From assembly GCF_900291015.1 (NCBI RefSeq), contig NZ_OLKL01000033.1:91340-155339 (forward strand): DNA of 64,000 bases, read 5' to 3'. The position numbers were made by a program, and so were the translations under genes. Position 1 is the first letter of the stretch. The number at the start of each line of letters is the position of its first letter. The notes under the pieces are model-generated. The model searched no databases. It was given only the letters and a program-made list of their open reading frames with translations, and was not told the DNA's origin. Of the stretch, positions 53,019-62,750 are shown one piece after another. Origin of the DNA: Pseudomonas persica (GTDB lineage Bacteria; Pseudomonadota; Gammaproteobacteria; Pseudomonadales; Pseudomonadaceae).

Positions 53019-54218
53019 TCATGGGCTACGGCGCAGCACCTCCCGCGCACGTGGCTGGCGCAGCCTGAGCAGCGCATGGGCCAGCAGGCCGAACAACAAG
53101 CCCCAGAACGCCGCCGACAGGCCCAGGAAGGCCACCCCCGAGGCGGTGACCAGGAAGCTGAACAACCCGGCATCGCGCTCGGCCGGTTCCGCCAGGCTGC
53201 GGGCCAGGGCTTCGCTGATCGCGCCATACAGGGCCAGCCCGGCCAGGGCGGCGATCAGCGCGGCGGGAAACGCCGCGAACAGCGACATCAGCGTGGCCCC
53301 GGCGATGCCCAGCAGCAGGTACAGCGCGCTGCCAGCCAGCGCCGCGACATAGCGCCGCCCAGGGTTCTCATGGGCTTCATGGCCGGTGCAGAGGCTGGCG
53401 GTGACCGCCGCCAGGTTCAGCCCGTGGCAACCGAACGGCGCCAGCGCGGCACCGGCCAGGGCACTGGCACTGATGATCGGGCTGGCCGGCGTGAGGTAGC
53501 CGGCGTTGCGCAGTACTGCCATGCCCGGCATGAATTGACCGGTCAGGGCCACCAGCACCAGCGGCAGTGCCAGGCTGAAAACCGCTGCCAGGCTGAACTG
53601 CGGGGTGACCCACTGCGGCGACGCCAGCGCCAGCACCAATGCCTCGCTGCGAAACGCCCCGCTGGCCAGGGTCACTACCGCGCCCACGCACAGTACCGCC
53701 GCCACGGCGTAGCGCGGCTGCACCCGGCGCATCAGCACGTAGGTGACGAACATTGCCAGCACCAGCAGCGGTTGCACCGGCAAGGCGCGAAACACTTCAA
53801 CGCCAAAGCTGAACAGGATGCCGGCCTGCATGCCGGCGGCGATGGAGCCCGGCAGGCGCGCGATGATGTGGTCGAAAGCCCCGCTGATGCCGATCAGCAG
53901 CAGGACCAGGTTGGCCACCAGGTACGCCCCCACGGCCTGCTCCAGGCCCAGTTGCGGCAAGGCGGTGACCAGCAGCGCCGAACCGGGGATCGACCAGGCG
54001 ATCACCACCGGCACCCGGTAGCGCACGCTGAGCAGCGCACCGAGCACGGCGCTGCCCATGGACACTGCCCAGACCCATGAGGACAGTTGCTGATGAGACA
54101 GGCCAGCGGCCTCGGCAGCGTGGAAGATGATCACCAAGGGACCTGCGTAGGAAATCATCGTGGCGATGCAGCCGGCGACAATGGCCGATAGAGAGCAGTC
54201 CTTGATCAGAGTTTTCAT
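53019..54218 (-). CDS. benE: BenE, benzoate transporter
   Basis: 399 aa, 11 or 12 transmembrane helices, benzoate/H+ symporter BenE family. Family sequences: VAGCIATMISYAGPLVIIFHAA, WSIPGSALLVTALP, GMQAGILFSFGVEVF and APFGCHGLNLAAVTASLCTG. A second benzoate carrier besides the MFS protein BenK. Separated from catA by a REP pair and from benF by 54 nt. Confidence 0.94.
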   Translation of the reverse strand: MKTLIKDCSLSAIVAGCIATMISYAGPLVIIFHAAEAAGLSHQQLSSWVWAVSMGSAVLGALLSVRYRVPVVIAWSIPGSALLVTALPQLGLEQAVGAYLVANLVLLLIGISGAFDHIIARLPGSIAAGMQAGILFSFGVEVFRALPVQPLLVLAMFVTYVLMRRVQPRYAVAAVLCVGAVVTLASGAFRSEALVLALASPQWVTPQFSLAAVFSLALPLVLVALTGQFMPGMAVLRNAGYLTPASPIISASALAGAALAPFGCHGLNLAAVTASLCTGHEAHENPGRRYVAALAGSALYLLLGIAGATLMSLFAAFPAALIAALAGLALYGAISEALARSLAEPAERDAGLFSFLVTASGVAFLGLSAAFWGLLFGLLAHALLRLRQPRAREVLRRSP

Positions 54219-54271
54219 GAAGCTTCTCGCAAGGCAGCGGCCGGCCTTTGTGGCTGGCTCTTGTTTGGTGT

Positions 54272-54366
54272 CGGCTTCTTCGCGGGTGAACCCGCTCCCA
54301 CAGGGACTGCACAGGTTCCAGCATTTGCGCCGTGCCTATGGGAGCGGGCAAGCCCGCGAAGCAGCC
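54272..54366 (+). repeat. REP pair between catA and benE
   Basis: Cores TTCGCGGGTGAACCCGCTCCC at 54280 and ATGGGAGCGGGCAAGCCCGC near 54339. Inside the operon, it could lower expression of benE and benF relative to the upstream genes. Confidence 0.8.
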
Positions 54367-54377
54367 AACTCGGTGGA

Positions 54378-55292
54378 TCAGGCCTCCTGCAAAGCCCGCG
54401 GCCGCCCGCTGCGCTGCTCATCGGCACCGCCTTGGGCCTGCTGCAACTGGAAGTCGAACTTCAGCTCGGCATGCCGCCCATCCGGCCCTTCGACGAACAC
54501 CACCTCGCCCACCAGCCCGTCCCGCGTGGCATAGGCAAAGTCATCCCACAGGTACTTGTCCCCGGCCAGGTTGATCTGCGTGGTCAGATGCCGGTGCCCC
54601 GGTGCCGAGATGAAGAAGTGCACATGCGCCGGGCGCTGGCCATGGCGGCCCAGCAGGTCCAGGCATTCCTGGGTCGGCCCCTGCGGGTCGCAGCCATAGC
54701 CCGACGGCACGATGGAGCGCGCGCGGTAGCGCCCCTCGGCATCGGTAATGATGCGCCGGCGCAGGTTGTACTCGGACTGGCTCTGGTCGAAGAACGAATA
54801 GGTGCCACGGGTATTGGCATGCCACAGGTCAACCGTGGCCCCCGGCAGCGGCCGGCCTTGCGGGTCAAGTACCTGGCCCTCCAGGTACATCAGCGTGGCC
54901 TGGCCCTCCTCGCTGCCGTCGTCCATGCGCACTTCACCTTCAGCGATGGGCGCACCGGCCACGTACAGCGGGCCTTCGATGGTGCGTGGAGTACCGCCGA
55001 CAAGGCCGGCCTGCTGGTCCTTGGCATCCTGCAGCAGGTCGAGGAAGTGCTCGATGCCCAGCCCCGCCACCAGCAGCCCGGCCTCGCCGCGGCCGCCCAG
55101 GCGGTTGAGGTAGTCGACGGCATGCCAGAACTCGTCCTCGCTGATTTCCAGCTCTTCGATCAGCCGCGCAGTGTCCTGCAGCACGCGCTGCACAATGCGC
55201 TTCAGGCGTGGGCTGCCGGCATCGTTGCCGAAGCCTGCGGCCTCTTCGAAGAACTGCTGTACCTCGGCAGTGTGGGAAATTTTTACGGTCAT
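54378..55292 (-). CDS. catA: catechol 1,2-dioxygenase
   Basis: 304 aa intradiol dioxygenase. Fe(III) ligands Tyr165 (TRGTYSFFDQ), Tyr199 (PSGYGCDPQ), His223 and His225 (PAHVHFFI). Cleaves catechol to cis,cis-muconate, the step after BenD. Corresponds to the second catA copy (catA2) that P. putida keeps inside the ben operon, separate from the catBC-linked copy. benK lies 30 nt upstream; a REP pair follows. Confidence 0.95.
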   Translation of the reverse strand: MTVKISHTAEVQQFFEEAAGFGNDAGSPRLKRIVQRVLQDTARLIEELEISEDEFWHAVDYLNRLGGRGEAGLLVAGLGIEHFLDLLQDAKDQQAGLVGGTPRTIEGPLYVAGAPIAEGEVRMDDGSEEGQATLMYLEGQVLDPQGRPLPGATVDLWHANTRGTYSFFDQSQSEYNLRRRIITDAEGRYRARSIVPSGYGCDPQGPTQECLDLLGRHGQRPAHVHFFISAPGHRHLTTQINLAGDKYLWDDFAYATRDGLVGEVVFVEGPDGRHAELKFDFQLQQAQGGADEQRSGRPRALQEA

Positions 55293-55322
55293 GGTGGGTT
55301 ACCTCATCTTGTTGTTCTGGAG

Positions 55323-56651
55323 TTACGCCTGCGCCGCGATGGCCTGGGCATGCCGACGGCCGCTGGCCAGGTGCACGGCCATGGCCAACGCGGCAATTGC
55401 GCCGGGGATGGCGAAGGCAATGAAATTGAGTTGCAGGGGCAGGTTGATGCCCATCAGTGCACCACCCAGCAGCGGGCCGACGATGGCGCCGTTGCGGCCG
55501 ATGCCCGAGGCCCAGCCCAGCCCGGTGGAGCGCACCGACAGCCCGTACAGCTGGGCGGCGCCGGCATACAGCAGGATCTGCGTGCCGATGGTGGTGGCGC
55601 CGGCAATGAAGATCAGCAGGTACAGCACCGGCGTCGGGCTGTTGACGCCGAGCAGGCTGATCGACAGCGCGGCGGCTATGAAGAACGCCACCTTGACCTT
55701 GACCAGGTTGTAGCGATCGCCCAGCCAGCCACCGAGAATCGCCCCGGCCATGCCGCCGAAGTTCAGCGCCAGCAGGAACGACAGGCTCGAACCCAGGCTG
55801 TAGCCGGCGTTGGCCATCAGCTTCGGCAACCACGAACTCAGCGCATAGACCATCAGCAGGCAGCAGAAGAACGCCAGCCACAGCGCCAGGGTGCGAATGG
55901 CCAGGCCGTTGCGGAACAGTTCCAGCACCGACGCCCCGCTGCCTTTGCGATCGGCCGCCTGCAGCACATCATCCGCCTGCACGTCGCAATTCGGGTCCAG
56001 CCGCTTGAGTAGCTTGCGGGCCTCGTCGGTACGGCCCTGGCGTACCAGGAAACCGATCGATTCCGGGAGGTAGTAGAGGATCACCGGCAACAGCAGCAAT
56101 GGCACCGCAGCGGCGAAGAACATCGACTCCCAGCCGAAACGCGGCAGCATGAAGATGCCGACACCCGCCGAGAGCATGCCGCCCAGCGAGTAGCCACTGA
56201 ACATGATCGCTACCAGCGTGCTGCGCAGGCGTTTGGGCGCGTACTCGTTCATCAGCGCCACGGCATTGGGCATCAGGCCGCCGCAGCCCAGGCCGGCAAT
56301 GAAGCGGTAGATGCCGAACTCGCTCGGGCTGCTGGCAAACCCGTTGAGGATGGTCGCCCCGGAGAACAAGGCGAAACAGATGGCGATGCCCTTCTTGCGC
56401 CCGATGCGGTCGGCCAGGCTGCCGAATGCCAGGGCGCCGAACATCATGCCGAACAGCGCATAGCTGCCCAGCGCACCAGCCTGCAACGGGGTCAGGCCCC
56501 ACTCTTTCATGATGACCGGCAGTACCACGCCGTAGATGAACAGGTCATAGCCGTCGAAGATCAGCAGCAGGCCGCACCAGGCCATGACCATCCAGTGGAA
56601 CGGGGTAAAGCGCGCGCTATCGATGATCGGGTGTACGTCAAGGGTTCGCAT
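55323..56651 (-). CDS. benK: BenK, MFS benzoate transporter
   Basis: 442 aa, 12 helices, aromatic acid:H+ symporter family of the MFS. Signatures: FDGYDLFIYGVVLPVIM (helix 1 Asp), GSLADRIGRKKGI (loop 2-3) and the second-half repeat GGWLGDRYN. Inner-membrane benzoate uptake. Lies 57 nt after benD and 30 nt before catA. Confidence 0.94.
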   Translation of the reverse strand: MRTLDVHPIIDSARFTPFHWMVMAWCGLLLIFDGYDLFIYGVVLPVIMKEWGLTPLQAGALGSYALFGMMFGALAFGSLADRIGRKKGIAICFALFSGATILNGFASSPSEFGIYRFIAGLGCGGLMPNAVALMNEYAPKRLRSTLVAIMFSGYSLGGMLSAGVGIFMLPRFGWESMFFAAAVPLLLLPVILYYLPESIGFLVRQGRTDEARKLLKRLDPNCDVQADDVLQAADRKGSGASVLELFRNGLAIRTLALWLAFFCCLLMVYALSSWLPKLMANAGYSLGSSLSFLLALNFGGMAGAILGGWLGDRYNLVKVKVAFFIAAALSISLLGVNSPTPVLYLLIFIAGATTIGTQILLYAGAAQLYGLSVRSTGLGWASGIGRNGAIVGPLLGGALMGINLPLQLNFIAFAIPGAIAALAMAVHLASGRRHAQAIAAQA

Positions 56652-56708
56652 GGCATCTGTCGCTCTTGTTTTTGTTGTGAAAGAAAGCTCTTGCCGTGGG
56701 GTATTCGC

Positions 56709-57470
56709 TCAGCCGAGGTCGCCGCCCCCTACCGGCAAGGTCACACCGGTGATGTACGAGGCTTCGTCGGAAGCGAGGAACAGAATCGCGCCCACCTGCT
56801 CGTCGATGCTGCCGTAGCGGTGCATCAGGCTGCTGTCGAGGGTCTGGTCGACGATCTGCTGATACCAGTGCTTTTCCTGTTCGCTCTGCTCGGCACTGTT
56901 ACGCGGCACGCGCCGCGGTGGCGCTTCGGTGCCGCCGGGGGCGGTGGCGTTGACACGGATGCCACGGCCGGCGGTTTCGAACGCCAGGCACGCGGTCAGC
57001 GCATTGACGCCGCCCTTGGCCGCGCCGTAGGGCACGCGGTTTACCCCCCGGGTGGCGATCGACGAAACGTTGACGATGGCGCCGCTACCGCGTTCAAGCA
57101 TGTATGGCAGTGCGGCGTGGCAGCACCACAGGGTGGGGAACAACGAGCGGCGTACCTCGGCTTCGATCTGGTCCACTTCGTAGTGTTCGAAGGGCTTGGC
57201 CCAGATGGTGCCGCCAACGTTGTTGACCAGAATGTCGAGGCGGCCGAAGGTGTCTACCGCGCTGGCCATGACCCGGGCGCAGTCGGCGTGTTGTTCAAGG
57301 TCGGCGGTGAGCGTGAGCATGCCCTCGCCGGCCAGTTCGTGGACCAGTTCGGAACGGTCTACCGCAACCACCTGCGCGCCTTCGGCCTTGAGCCGCCAGC
57401 ACACGCCACGGCCGATGCCTTGGGCGGCACCGGTGACCAGGGCGACCTTGCCTTGAAATCGGTTGTTCAT
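56709..57470 (-). CDS. benD: BenD, benzoate cis-diol dehydrogenase
   Basis: 253 aa SDR. TGAAQGIGRGV cofactor loop, LDILVNNVGGTIW, active-site Ser in IVNVSSIATRG and YGAAK. Oxidises the cis-dihydrodiol of benzoate with loss of CO2 to catechol, making NADH. ATG 57470 has GGAG upstream; the longer frame to 57743 runs through a REP and benC's end. Separated from benC by a 145-bp REP-bearing gap. Confidence 0.94.
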   Translation of the reverse strand: MNNRFQGKVALVTGAAQGIGRGVCWRLKAEGAQVVAVDRSELVHELAGEGMLTLTADLEQHADCARVMASAVDTFGRLDILVNNVGGTIWAKPFEHYEVDQIEAEVRRSLFPTLWCCHAALPYMLERGSGAIVNVSSIATRGVNRVPYGAAKGGVNALTACLAFETAGRGIRVNATAPGGTEAPPRRVPRNSAEQSEQEKHWYQQIVDQTLDSSLMHRYGSIDEQVGAILFLASDEASYITGVTLPVGGGDLG

Positions 57471-57496
57471 ACGCAAATCTCCGCGTGCCCACGGTC

Positions 57497-57592
57497 TCTG
57501 TAGGAGCGGGTTTACCCGCGAATGCGTCCGCCCAGGCAATACCGCTATGTCGGCTGGCCTCTTCGCGGGTGAACCCGCTCCTACAGGGGGCG
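57497..57592 (+). repeat. REP pair inside the ben operon, between benC and benD
   Basis: Cores TAGGAGCGGGTTTACCCGCG at 57500 and TTCGCGGGTGAACCCGCTCC at 57562, the classic P. putida 35-bp REP, in inverted pair. Confidence 0.88.
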
Positions 57593-57615
57593 GTGTTGTG
57601 TTCGGGATGAAGAAA

Positions 57616-58626
57616 TCAGGCCGCCGCCGCGAACTTCTCGTAGTAGAAATTGGCCGGGGTAATGCCCTGCTCGCGCACGTACTGACTGACCGCCTCGACC
57701 ATCGGTGGCGGGCCGCACAAGTACAGGTCGACATCGCCATCATTGAGGTGGCGCGGCTCGATGTGCTGGGTCACGTAGCCCTTCTGCGGGTACTGGCTGT
57801 CCGGGTTGGCCACGCAGGCGCTGAAGGTGAAGTTGGGGATGCGCGCCGCCAGCGCCTGCAGGCGGTCGAGTTCGACCAGGTCGAAGTCGTTGGTCACGCC
57901 GTAGATCAGGTGCAGCGGGTGCTCGCTACCCTGCTCGGCGATCTTCTCCAGCATCGCCGTGAACGGCGCCAGGCCAGTACCACCGGCCAGCAGCAGCAGC
58001 GGGCGCTGGATCGGCCGCAGGTAGAAGCTGCCCAGCGGCCCGGCCAGGGTCATGCTGTCGCCGGCCTTGGCCAGGTTGGTCAGGAAGCTGCTCATCAGCC
58101 CACCCGGCACGTTGCGGATCAGGAAACTGACTTCGCCGTCCTTCTGCAGCGAGCTGAACGAATAGGCGCGGCTCTGCTCGCTGCCCGGTACCTTGAGGTT
58201 GACATACTGCCCCGGCAGGAAAGCCAGGCGGCTGAGGGCCTCGCCCTTGATCGACAAGGCAATGGTACTGGCCGACAGCTGACGGACATCGCTGATGGCA
58301 GCCTCGAAACTGGCCTGTTCGGTCTTGCACAGCTGCGACGAGGCCGGGATGCGGATGACGCAGTCGCTTTCGGCGCGCATCTGACAGGTCAGGACGTAGC
58401 CTTCGGCGATTTCGTCTTCACTCAGGGCGTCTTCGATGAAGTTGTCGCCCAGCTCGTAGCGGCCGGACTCGGCCTTGCACTTGCAGGTACCGCAGGCGCC
58501 GTCGCGGCAGTCCAGCGGGATGTTGATGCCCTGGCGGTAGGCGGCGTCGGCCACGGTTTCATGGCCGTTGGCTTCGATGAAGCGGGTAACCCCGTCTTCG
58601 AAATTCAGTGCGATCTGGTAGCTCAT
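57616..58626 (-). CDS. benC: BenC, benzoate dioxygenase reductase
   Basis: 336 aa. N-terminal plant-type ferredoxin (CRDGACGTCKCK and CQ downstream), FAD domain (RAYSFSS) and NAD domain (LLAGGTGLAPF, LCGPPPMVEAV). Transfers electrons from NADH to BenAB. ATG 58626 begins the protein (MSYQIALNFEDG). 72 nt after benB. Confidence 0.96.
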   Translation of the reverse strand: MSYQIALNFEDGVTRFIEANGHETVADAAYRQGINIPLDCRDGACGTCKCKAESGRYELGDNFIEDALSEDEIAEGYVLTCQMRAESDCVIRIPASSQLCKTEQASFEAAISDVRQLSASTIALSIKGEALSRLAFLPGQYVNLKVPGSEQSRAYSFSSLQKDGEVSFLIRNVPGGLMSSFLTNLAKAGDSMTLAGPLGSFYLRPIQRPLLLLAGGTGLAPFTAMLEKIAEQGSEHPLHLIYGVTNDFDLVELDRLQALAARIPNFTFSACVANPDSQYPQKGYVTQHIEPRHLNDGDVDLYLCGPPPMVEAVSQYVREQGITPANFYYEKFAAAA

Positions 58627-58698
58627 GTTGCACCTCGCGGGCGAGCCTGGGCACGGCGCGTTGCAGGACGCACCGGGCAGCGCTCGCAAAACCCTGGA

Positions 58699-59184
58699 TC
58701 AGATGTGGTAGATGTCGATGACCTGGCGCACGTAGTCGTTCTTCAGCACCACCTTCTTGGCCTTGATCAGCGGCTGCTCGCCGCGCAGGTCGAGGGTGTA
58801 GAAACTGGTACCGAAGTAACTGTCGGTGGTCTTGTAGCGAAAGCTCAGGGTGTGCCAGTTGAAGCGCACCTGGCACTCACCCTCGCCCTGCTCGACGATC
58901 TCGATGTTGCTGATGTTGTGCGAGGTGCGGGTGTCGGGCACGGTCGCACTGGAGCGCTCGGTCTTGATGCGGAACACGCGGTCTTCCAGGCCGCCACGGT
59001 TGCCGTACCAGATCAGCGAGATTTCGCTTTGTGGGTCTTCGGTGAGGGTGTCGTCATCGTCCCAGCTCGGCATCCAGAAGCTGGCATCGCTGGCGTACAG
59101 TTCCAGCCACTGGTCCCACTGGGCATCGTCCAGGTAGCGTGCTTCGCGGTAGAGGAAGTCGCGCACGGTTTCATACAGGCTCAT
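58699..59184 (-). CDS. benB: BenB, benzoate dioxygenase small subunit
   Basis: 161 aa, beta subunit of ring-hydroxylating dioxygenases ([42 protein letters not shown]). Cone-shaped structural partner of BenA in the alpha3beta3 enzyme. ATG 59184 overlaps benA's stop by 4 nt. Confidence 0.96.
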   Translation of the reverse strand: MSLYETVRDFLYREARYLDDAQWDQWLELYASDASFWMPSWDDDDTLTEDPQSEISLIWYGNRGGLEDRVFRIKTERSSATVPDTRTSHNISNIEIVEQGEGECQVRFNWHTLSFRYKTTDSYFGTSFYTLDLRGEQPLIKAKKVVLKNDYVRQVIDIYHI

Positions 59185-60539
59185 TGCACGGCCTCCACGG
59201 GGATCAGTTGCTGTTCGTCCTTCAGGGCCTGGATCATGGTGTCCTGCCAGTACTTGTGCTGCAGCACGAACAGCCCTTCGTCCTCGGTGCGCACACCAGA
59301 CAGCAGCGGCTTGAGTTCGATCTCCCTGGCCGCCTCATCGGCGCCTTCCACCCAGTGTGCAGCGCCGCGGGACATGTCGTTCCAGCCGGTACCGCCGCCG
59401 TAGCCGGTCTGGCACGAGCGGAACTCCTCCAGGTCATCCGGGGTGGCCATGCCGCTGACGTTGAAGAAGTCTTCGTACTGGCGGATGCGCTTGGCGCGGG
59501 CATCGGCGCTCTCGCCTTTCGGCGCGATGCAGTAGATGGTGATTTCGGTCTTGTTCACCGAAATAGGCCGGGCGATGCGGATCTGCGAGCTGAACTGGTC
59601 CATCAGGTACACGTTCGGGTACAGGCACAGGTTGCGCGAGTTCTCGATCATCCAGTCGGCACGGGCCTGGCCGAAGTCGGCGGCCAGCTGGTCACGGCGC
59701 TCGTAGGCCGGGCGGTCCTCGGGGTTGGCCCAGCGGGTCCACAGCAGCAGGTGGCCATGGTCGAAGGAATAGAAGCCACCGCCTTGCTTGGCCCAGGCGC
59801 CGGCACTCATGGTCTTGATCTCGTCACCCGCCTCGCGCTGCTTGCGCTGGTTCTGGGTGGCGGCGTAGTTCCAGTGCACGGAGCTGACGTGGTAGCCATC
59901 GGCGCCGTTCTCGGCGGTGAGCTTCCAGTTACCTTCGTAGATGTACGAACTGGCACCGCGCAGCACTTCCAGGCCTTCCGGCGACTGGTCGACGATCATG
60001 TCGATGATCTTGGCCGATTCGCCCAGGTGCTCGACCAGCGGTTTGACCTCGGCATTCAGGCTGCCGAACAGGAAACCACGGTACGACTCGAAACGCGCCA
60101 CCTTGGTCAGGTCATGGGAGCCGTCGCAGTTGAAGCTGTCGGGGTAGCCGGCGTTGCTCGGGTCCTTCACCTTCAGCAGCTTGCCGCTGTTGTTGAAGGT
60201 CCAGCCGTGGAACGGGCAGGTGTAGCTGGAACGGTTGCCGCGCTTGTGCCGGCAGAGCATGGCGCCGCGGTGGCTGCAGGCGTTGAGGAAGGCATTGAGC
60301 TCACCGTCCTTGTTGCGCGCGATGAAGATCGGCTGGCGCCCCATGGTCAGGGTGAGGAAGTCGTTTTTCTCGGGGATCTGGCTTTCATGGGCCAGGTAGA
60401 TCCAGTTGCCCTCGAAGATGTGTTTCATCTCCAGGTCGAACAGGCGTGGGTCGGTGAACATCTCGCGCTTGCAGCGGTAGATGCCTTTTTCACGGTCGTC
60501 CTCGAGCAAGGCATTGAGGTAGTCGAATCCCAGGGACAT
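59181..60539 (-). CDS. benA: BenA, benzoate dioxygenase large subunit
   Basis: 452 aa. Rieske domain [14 protein letters not shown] ... CPFHGWTF and mononuclear Fe site with two His in [14 protein letters not shown]. Together with BenB and BenC it adds O2 to benzoate, giving the 1,2-cis-dihydrodiol. First gene of the ben operon, behind BenR boxes at 60603-60638. Confidence 0.96.
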   Translation of the reverse strand: MSLGFDYLNALLEDDREKGIYRCKREMFTDPRLFDLEMKHIFEGNWIYLAHESQIPEKNDFLTLTMGRQPIFIARNKDGELNAFLNACSHRGAMLCRHKRGNRSSYTCPFHGWTFNNSGKLLKVKDPSNAGYPDSFNCDGSHDLTKVARFESYRGFLFGSLNAEVKPLVEHLGESAKIIDMIVDQSPEGLEVLRGASSYIYEGNWKLTAENGADGYHVSSVHWNYAATQNQRKQREAGDEIKTMSAGAWAKQGGGFYSFDHGHLLLWTRWANPEDRPAYERRDQLAADFGQARADWMIENSRNLCLYPNVYLMDQFSSQIRIARPISVNKTEITIYCIAPKGESADARAKRIRQYEDFFNVSGMATPDDLEEFRSCQTGYGGGTGWNDMSRGAAHWVEGADEAAREIELKPLLSGVRTEDEGLFVLQHKYWQDTMIQALKDEQQLIPVEAVQ

Positions 60540-60602
60540 GGCCAGGGTCTCCCTTGTTATTGTTTAGACCTGGTCAGGTTAGGGAGACGGCTGGCGGGGG
60601 AC

Positions 60603-60638
60603 TATCCGGATTGTGCAGAGTGCTATCCAGTTCTTTTA
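60603..60638 (-). promoter_or_regulatory. tandem BenR/XylS-type boxes before benA
   Basis: Read on the minus strand: TAAAAGAACTGGATA, six bases, TGCACAATCCGGATA. The second box matches TGCA-N6-GGATA fully, the first in its GGATA half. The 21-nt period equals that of the XylS-controlled Pm promoter. About 65 nt from the benA ATG. Confidence 0.8.
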
Positions 60639-60736
60639 GAGAGGGTCCTGTCCAGACGGATAGAACACAACCTTCGAAGTAAACTGTCTGTTGATGCAGG
60701 CGATGCCGTACTGTGCACCTAACGCTTTCTTTGCGA

Positions 60737-61633
60737 CTAGGACGGTTTTCCATCGTCTCGCACAATCGCCATAGTCACCGAGACTCCTAAGTCGCGCCTT
60801 GCGGCTTTCATCAGCCTTGCGCCCTCGTGAAGGTATGAGTTTCGTTTGTCCTTCAGGCGCTGAAGATTGTTCGTGTCCGTTTCAGTTAGGGGCGCTGGGG
60901 CCGACATAAGCTCTGCCACCTTCTTGTTGATGTCTTTAAGCTCTCCGAAATCTCCTTCGCGAATATACCCCTTCATGCTTCCTGGCGTGCCATCTGATCT
61001 TACGACGCGGATCATTTGTTTCTGGATGATTGGCTCTGGCTGCCATGTTTTTGTAAAAAAACTACCGTCCTGGTCCGTAATAATCGCGGTCCCGTTGGGC
61101 ACCTGGGTCCCAGGTCCAACTTTCATCACAGTATTGACGGGCTGGCGTCGGATTGTTCGAGTAATCATCAACTTCGTCTTACCGGAAGGATCAACAGCGT
61201 TTATGGGATCATTCCCACAATAGGAGTATGTGTTGAGACCGCCCGCCAGGAAAGGGCTGAGCGAATCAGGCGACAGAAATCTCATTATCACTGGGTTAAA
61301 ACTACGATGGCCGTTACCTAAGAGATAACTCGAATGTGGTGCATTAAAGAGTTCACCATTAAAGCCGAGTAATGTGAGCGATAAGGGTAAGGTTGAGCCG
61401 TATCCATATACAGTAAAGCTAAGCGTTTCGTGCGCCACAGCAGATTGGGCTTGAAATATTGATTCTTTCCCATCCGTGGCGAGCATGCTGCTTTTTGAGT
61501 CCCCTGAGGCCCCCAGCTGGGCTAGGGGTAGCTTGTTACCTCGCAAGATTATGCAGTGACGATCAGCTTGCTTCACTGTTACGAGCCTTTGCCCTTGATA
61601 GAAATGCAGCGAACTGCTGATTTTATTGCTCAT
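60737..61633 (-). CDS. orphan Rhs-repeat-core protein with unknown C-terminal domain
   Basis: 298 aa from ATG 61633. Residues ~85-155 carry the Rhs-associated core (LLGNGHRSFNPVIMRFLSPDSLSPF, GGLNTYSYCGNDPINAVDPSG), the junction after which Rhs proteins carry variable toxins. The C-terminal ~145 residues (from KLMITRTIRR) match nothing that I know. Far shorter and more AT-rich than usual neighbours, which points to transfer. It sits between benR and benA on the same strand. No immunity gene is evident beside it. Confidence 0.8.
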   Translation of the reverse strand: MSNKISSSLHFYQGQRLVTVKQADRHCIILRGNKLPLAQLGASGDSKSSMLATDGKESIFQAQSAVAHETLSFTVYGYGSTLPLSLTLLGFNGELFNAPHSSYLLGNGHRSFNPVIMRFLSPDSLSPFLAGGLNTYSYCGNDPINAVDPSGKTKLMITRTIRRQPVNTVMKVGPGTQVPNGTAIITDQDGSFFTKTWQPEPIIQKQMIRVVRSDGTPGSMKGYIREGDFGELKDINKKVAELMSAPAPLTETDTNNLQRLKDKRNSYLHEGARLMKAARRDLGVSVTMAIVRDDGKPS

Positions 61634-61793
61634 GGTCAGGCCCTTTTCATATTGAATGAGCGGATGGCATTTAGGCACTCATTCTGACTAGCTGATAAAA
61701 CTATACAACTAGTAAAAATGATAGGTGCTCTGGCCATCAAAACCCAGACCAAGCAAGATATGGCAGAAATACCAAGATGAAGAACAAGGTACT

Positions 61794-62750
61794 CTACGTA
61801 CGCCGCTTGAACGTCTGCGAAGGCAGCTCGCCAAACTGCTGCCGGTACACTTCCGAGAACCGTCCAAGATGCAGGAAACCGTAATCCAGGGCCAGCTCCG
61901 TCACACTGCGCACGCCACAGGTGGGGTCGTTCAGGCAAGCATATACCCGCTCCAGCTTGCGCTGTCGCACGTAATGCTTGGGTGTGGTGCCCAAGTGCTG
62001 GTCAAACAACGAATACAGCGAACGCAAGCTCATGCAGGCCTGCTCTGCCAGCACTTCAGCCGACAGCTCCAGTTTCAGGTTGCGCTCGATGTAGTCGAGA
62101 ATGCGCTCCAGCCCTGCCTGCGGCCCGCTCAGGCTTTCCCGGCGGATATTGGTGCTCATCAGGGTCAGCAGCTTGCTGGCCACAATCTGGCTGTAATGGC
62201 CCTGCACCCGTGGCAGCGAATCGCTGACCTCCGCCTCATGGCAGACCATCGCCAGCAGGTTGACGAACCCGTCCAGTTCGTCCAGGCGGTAATGGTTGCG
62301 CAGGAAGCGCACCCCGCCTTCCGGCCGGTGCCAGCGCTGCTCATCGCAAATCGAATCCAGCAGCCGGGTCGGCACCTTGAGGATGAATTTCTCGCAGTCT
62401 TCCGAATAGGTCAGGTCAACCGGGTCGTCGGGGTTGATCAGCAGCAGCTCGCCCGGCACCAGATGCTGTTCGCGCTTGTGCCCACGCCACAGGCAGTTGC
62501 CATTGAGCAACACTTGCAGGTGGTAGATGGTTTCCAGCGCTGGCGTGGTAACCCGCACGCTACCGCCGTAGCTGATGCGGCACAGGTCGAGTTCGGCGAA
62601 CTTGCGGTGGCTGAGGCTGGCTTGGGGGTGGGTGGTGCGTGACAGACCGATGCAATGCTGGCCGACATGCTGGTTGACATAATCAGACACAGCATAAGGG
62701 TCGGCGTGATGAAACACGCTACTGCGCTCGCTCAGCAGGCGGCTTTCCAT
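61794..62750 (-). CDS. benR: BenR, AraC/XylS-family activator of the ben operon
   Basis: 318 aa, the known BenR length. N-terminal effector domain beginning MESRLLSERSSVFHHADPYA and C-terminal AraC DNA-binding domain (AEVLAEQACMSLRSLYSLFDQHLGTTP; ELALDYGFLHLGRFSEVYRQQFGE). Activates benABCD with benzoate. Start ATG 62750 rather than the longer frame to 62885, which lacks conservation. Confidence 0.95.
   Translation of the reverse strand: MESRLLSERSSVFHHADPYAVSDYVNQHVGQHCIGLSRTTHPQASLSHRKFAELDLCRISYGGSVRVTTPALETIYHLQVLLNGNCLWRGHKREQHLVPGELLLINPDDPVDLTYSEDCEKFILKVPTRLLDSICDEQRWHRPEGGVRFLRNHYRLDELDGFVNLLAMVCHEAEVSDSLPRVQGHYSQIVASKLLTLMSTNIRRESLSGPQAGLERILDYIERNLKLELSAEVLAEQACMSLRSLYSLFDQHLGTTPKHYVRQRKLERVYACLNDPTCGVRSVTELALDYGFLHLGRFSEVYRQQFGELPSQTFKRRT

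Noticed and set aside
59139..60722. 527-codon frame antisense to benA
   Set aside because: Antisense shadow; benA motifs are unambiguous.
61636..61938. 100-codon minus-strand frame upstream of the Rhs gene, considered as an immunity gene
   Set aside because: First half overlaps the benR 3' end out of frame; the hydrophobic tail has no separate ribosome site that I could find.
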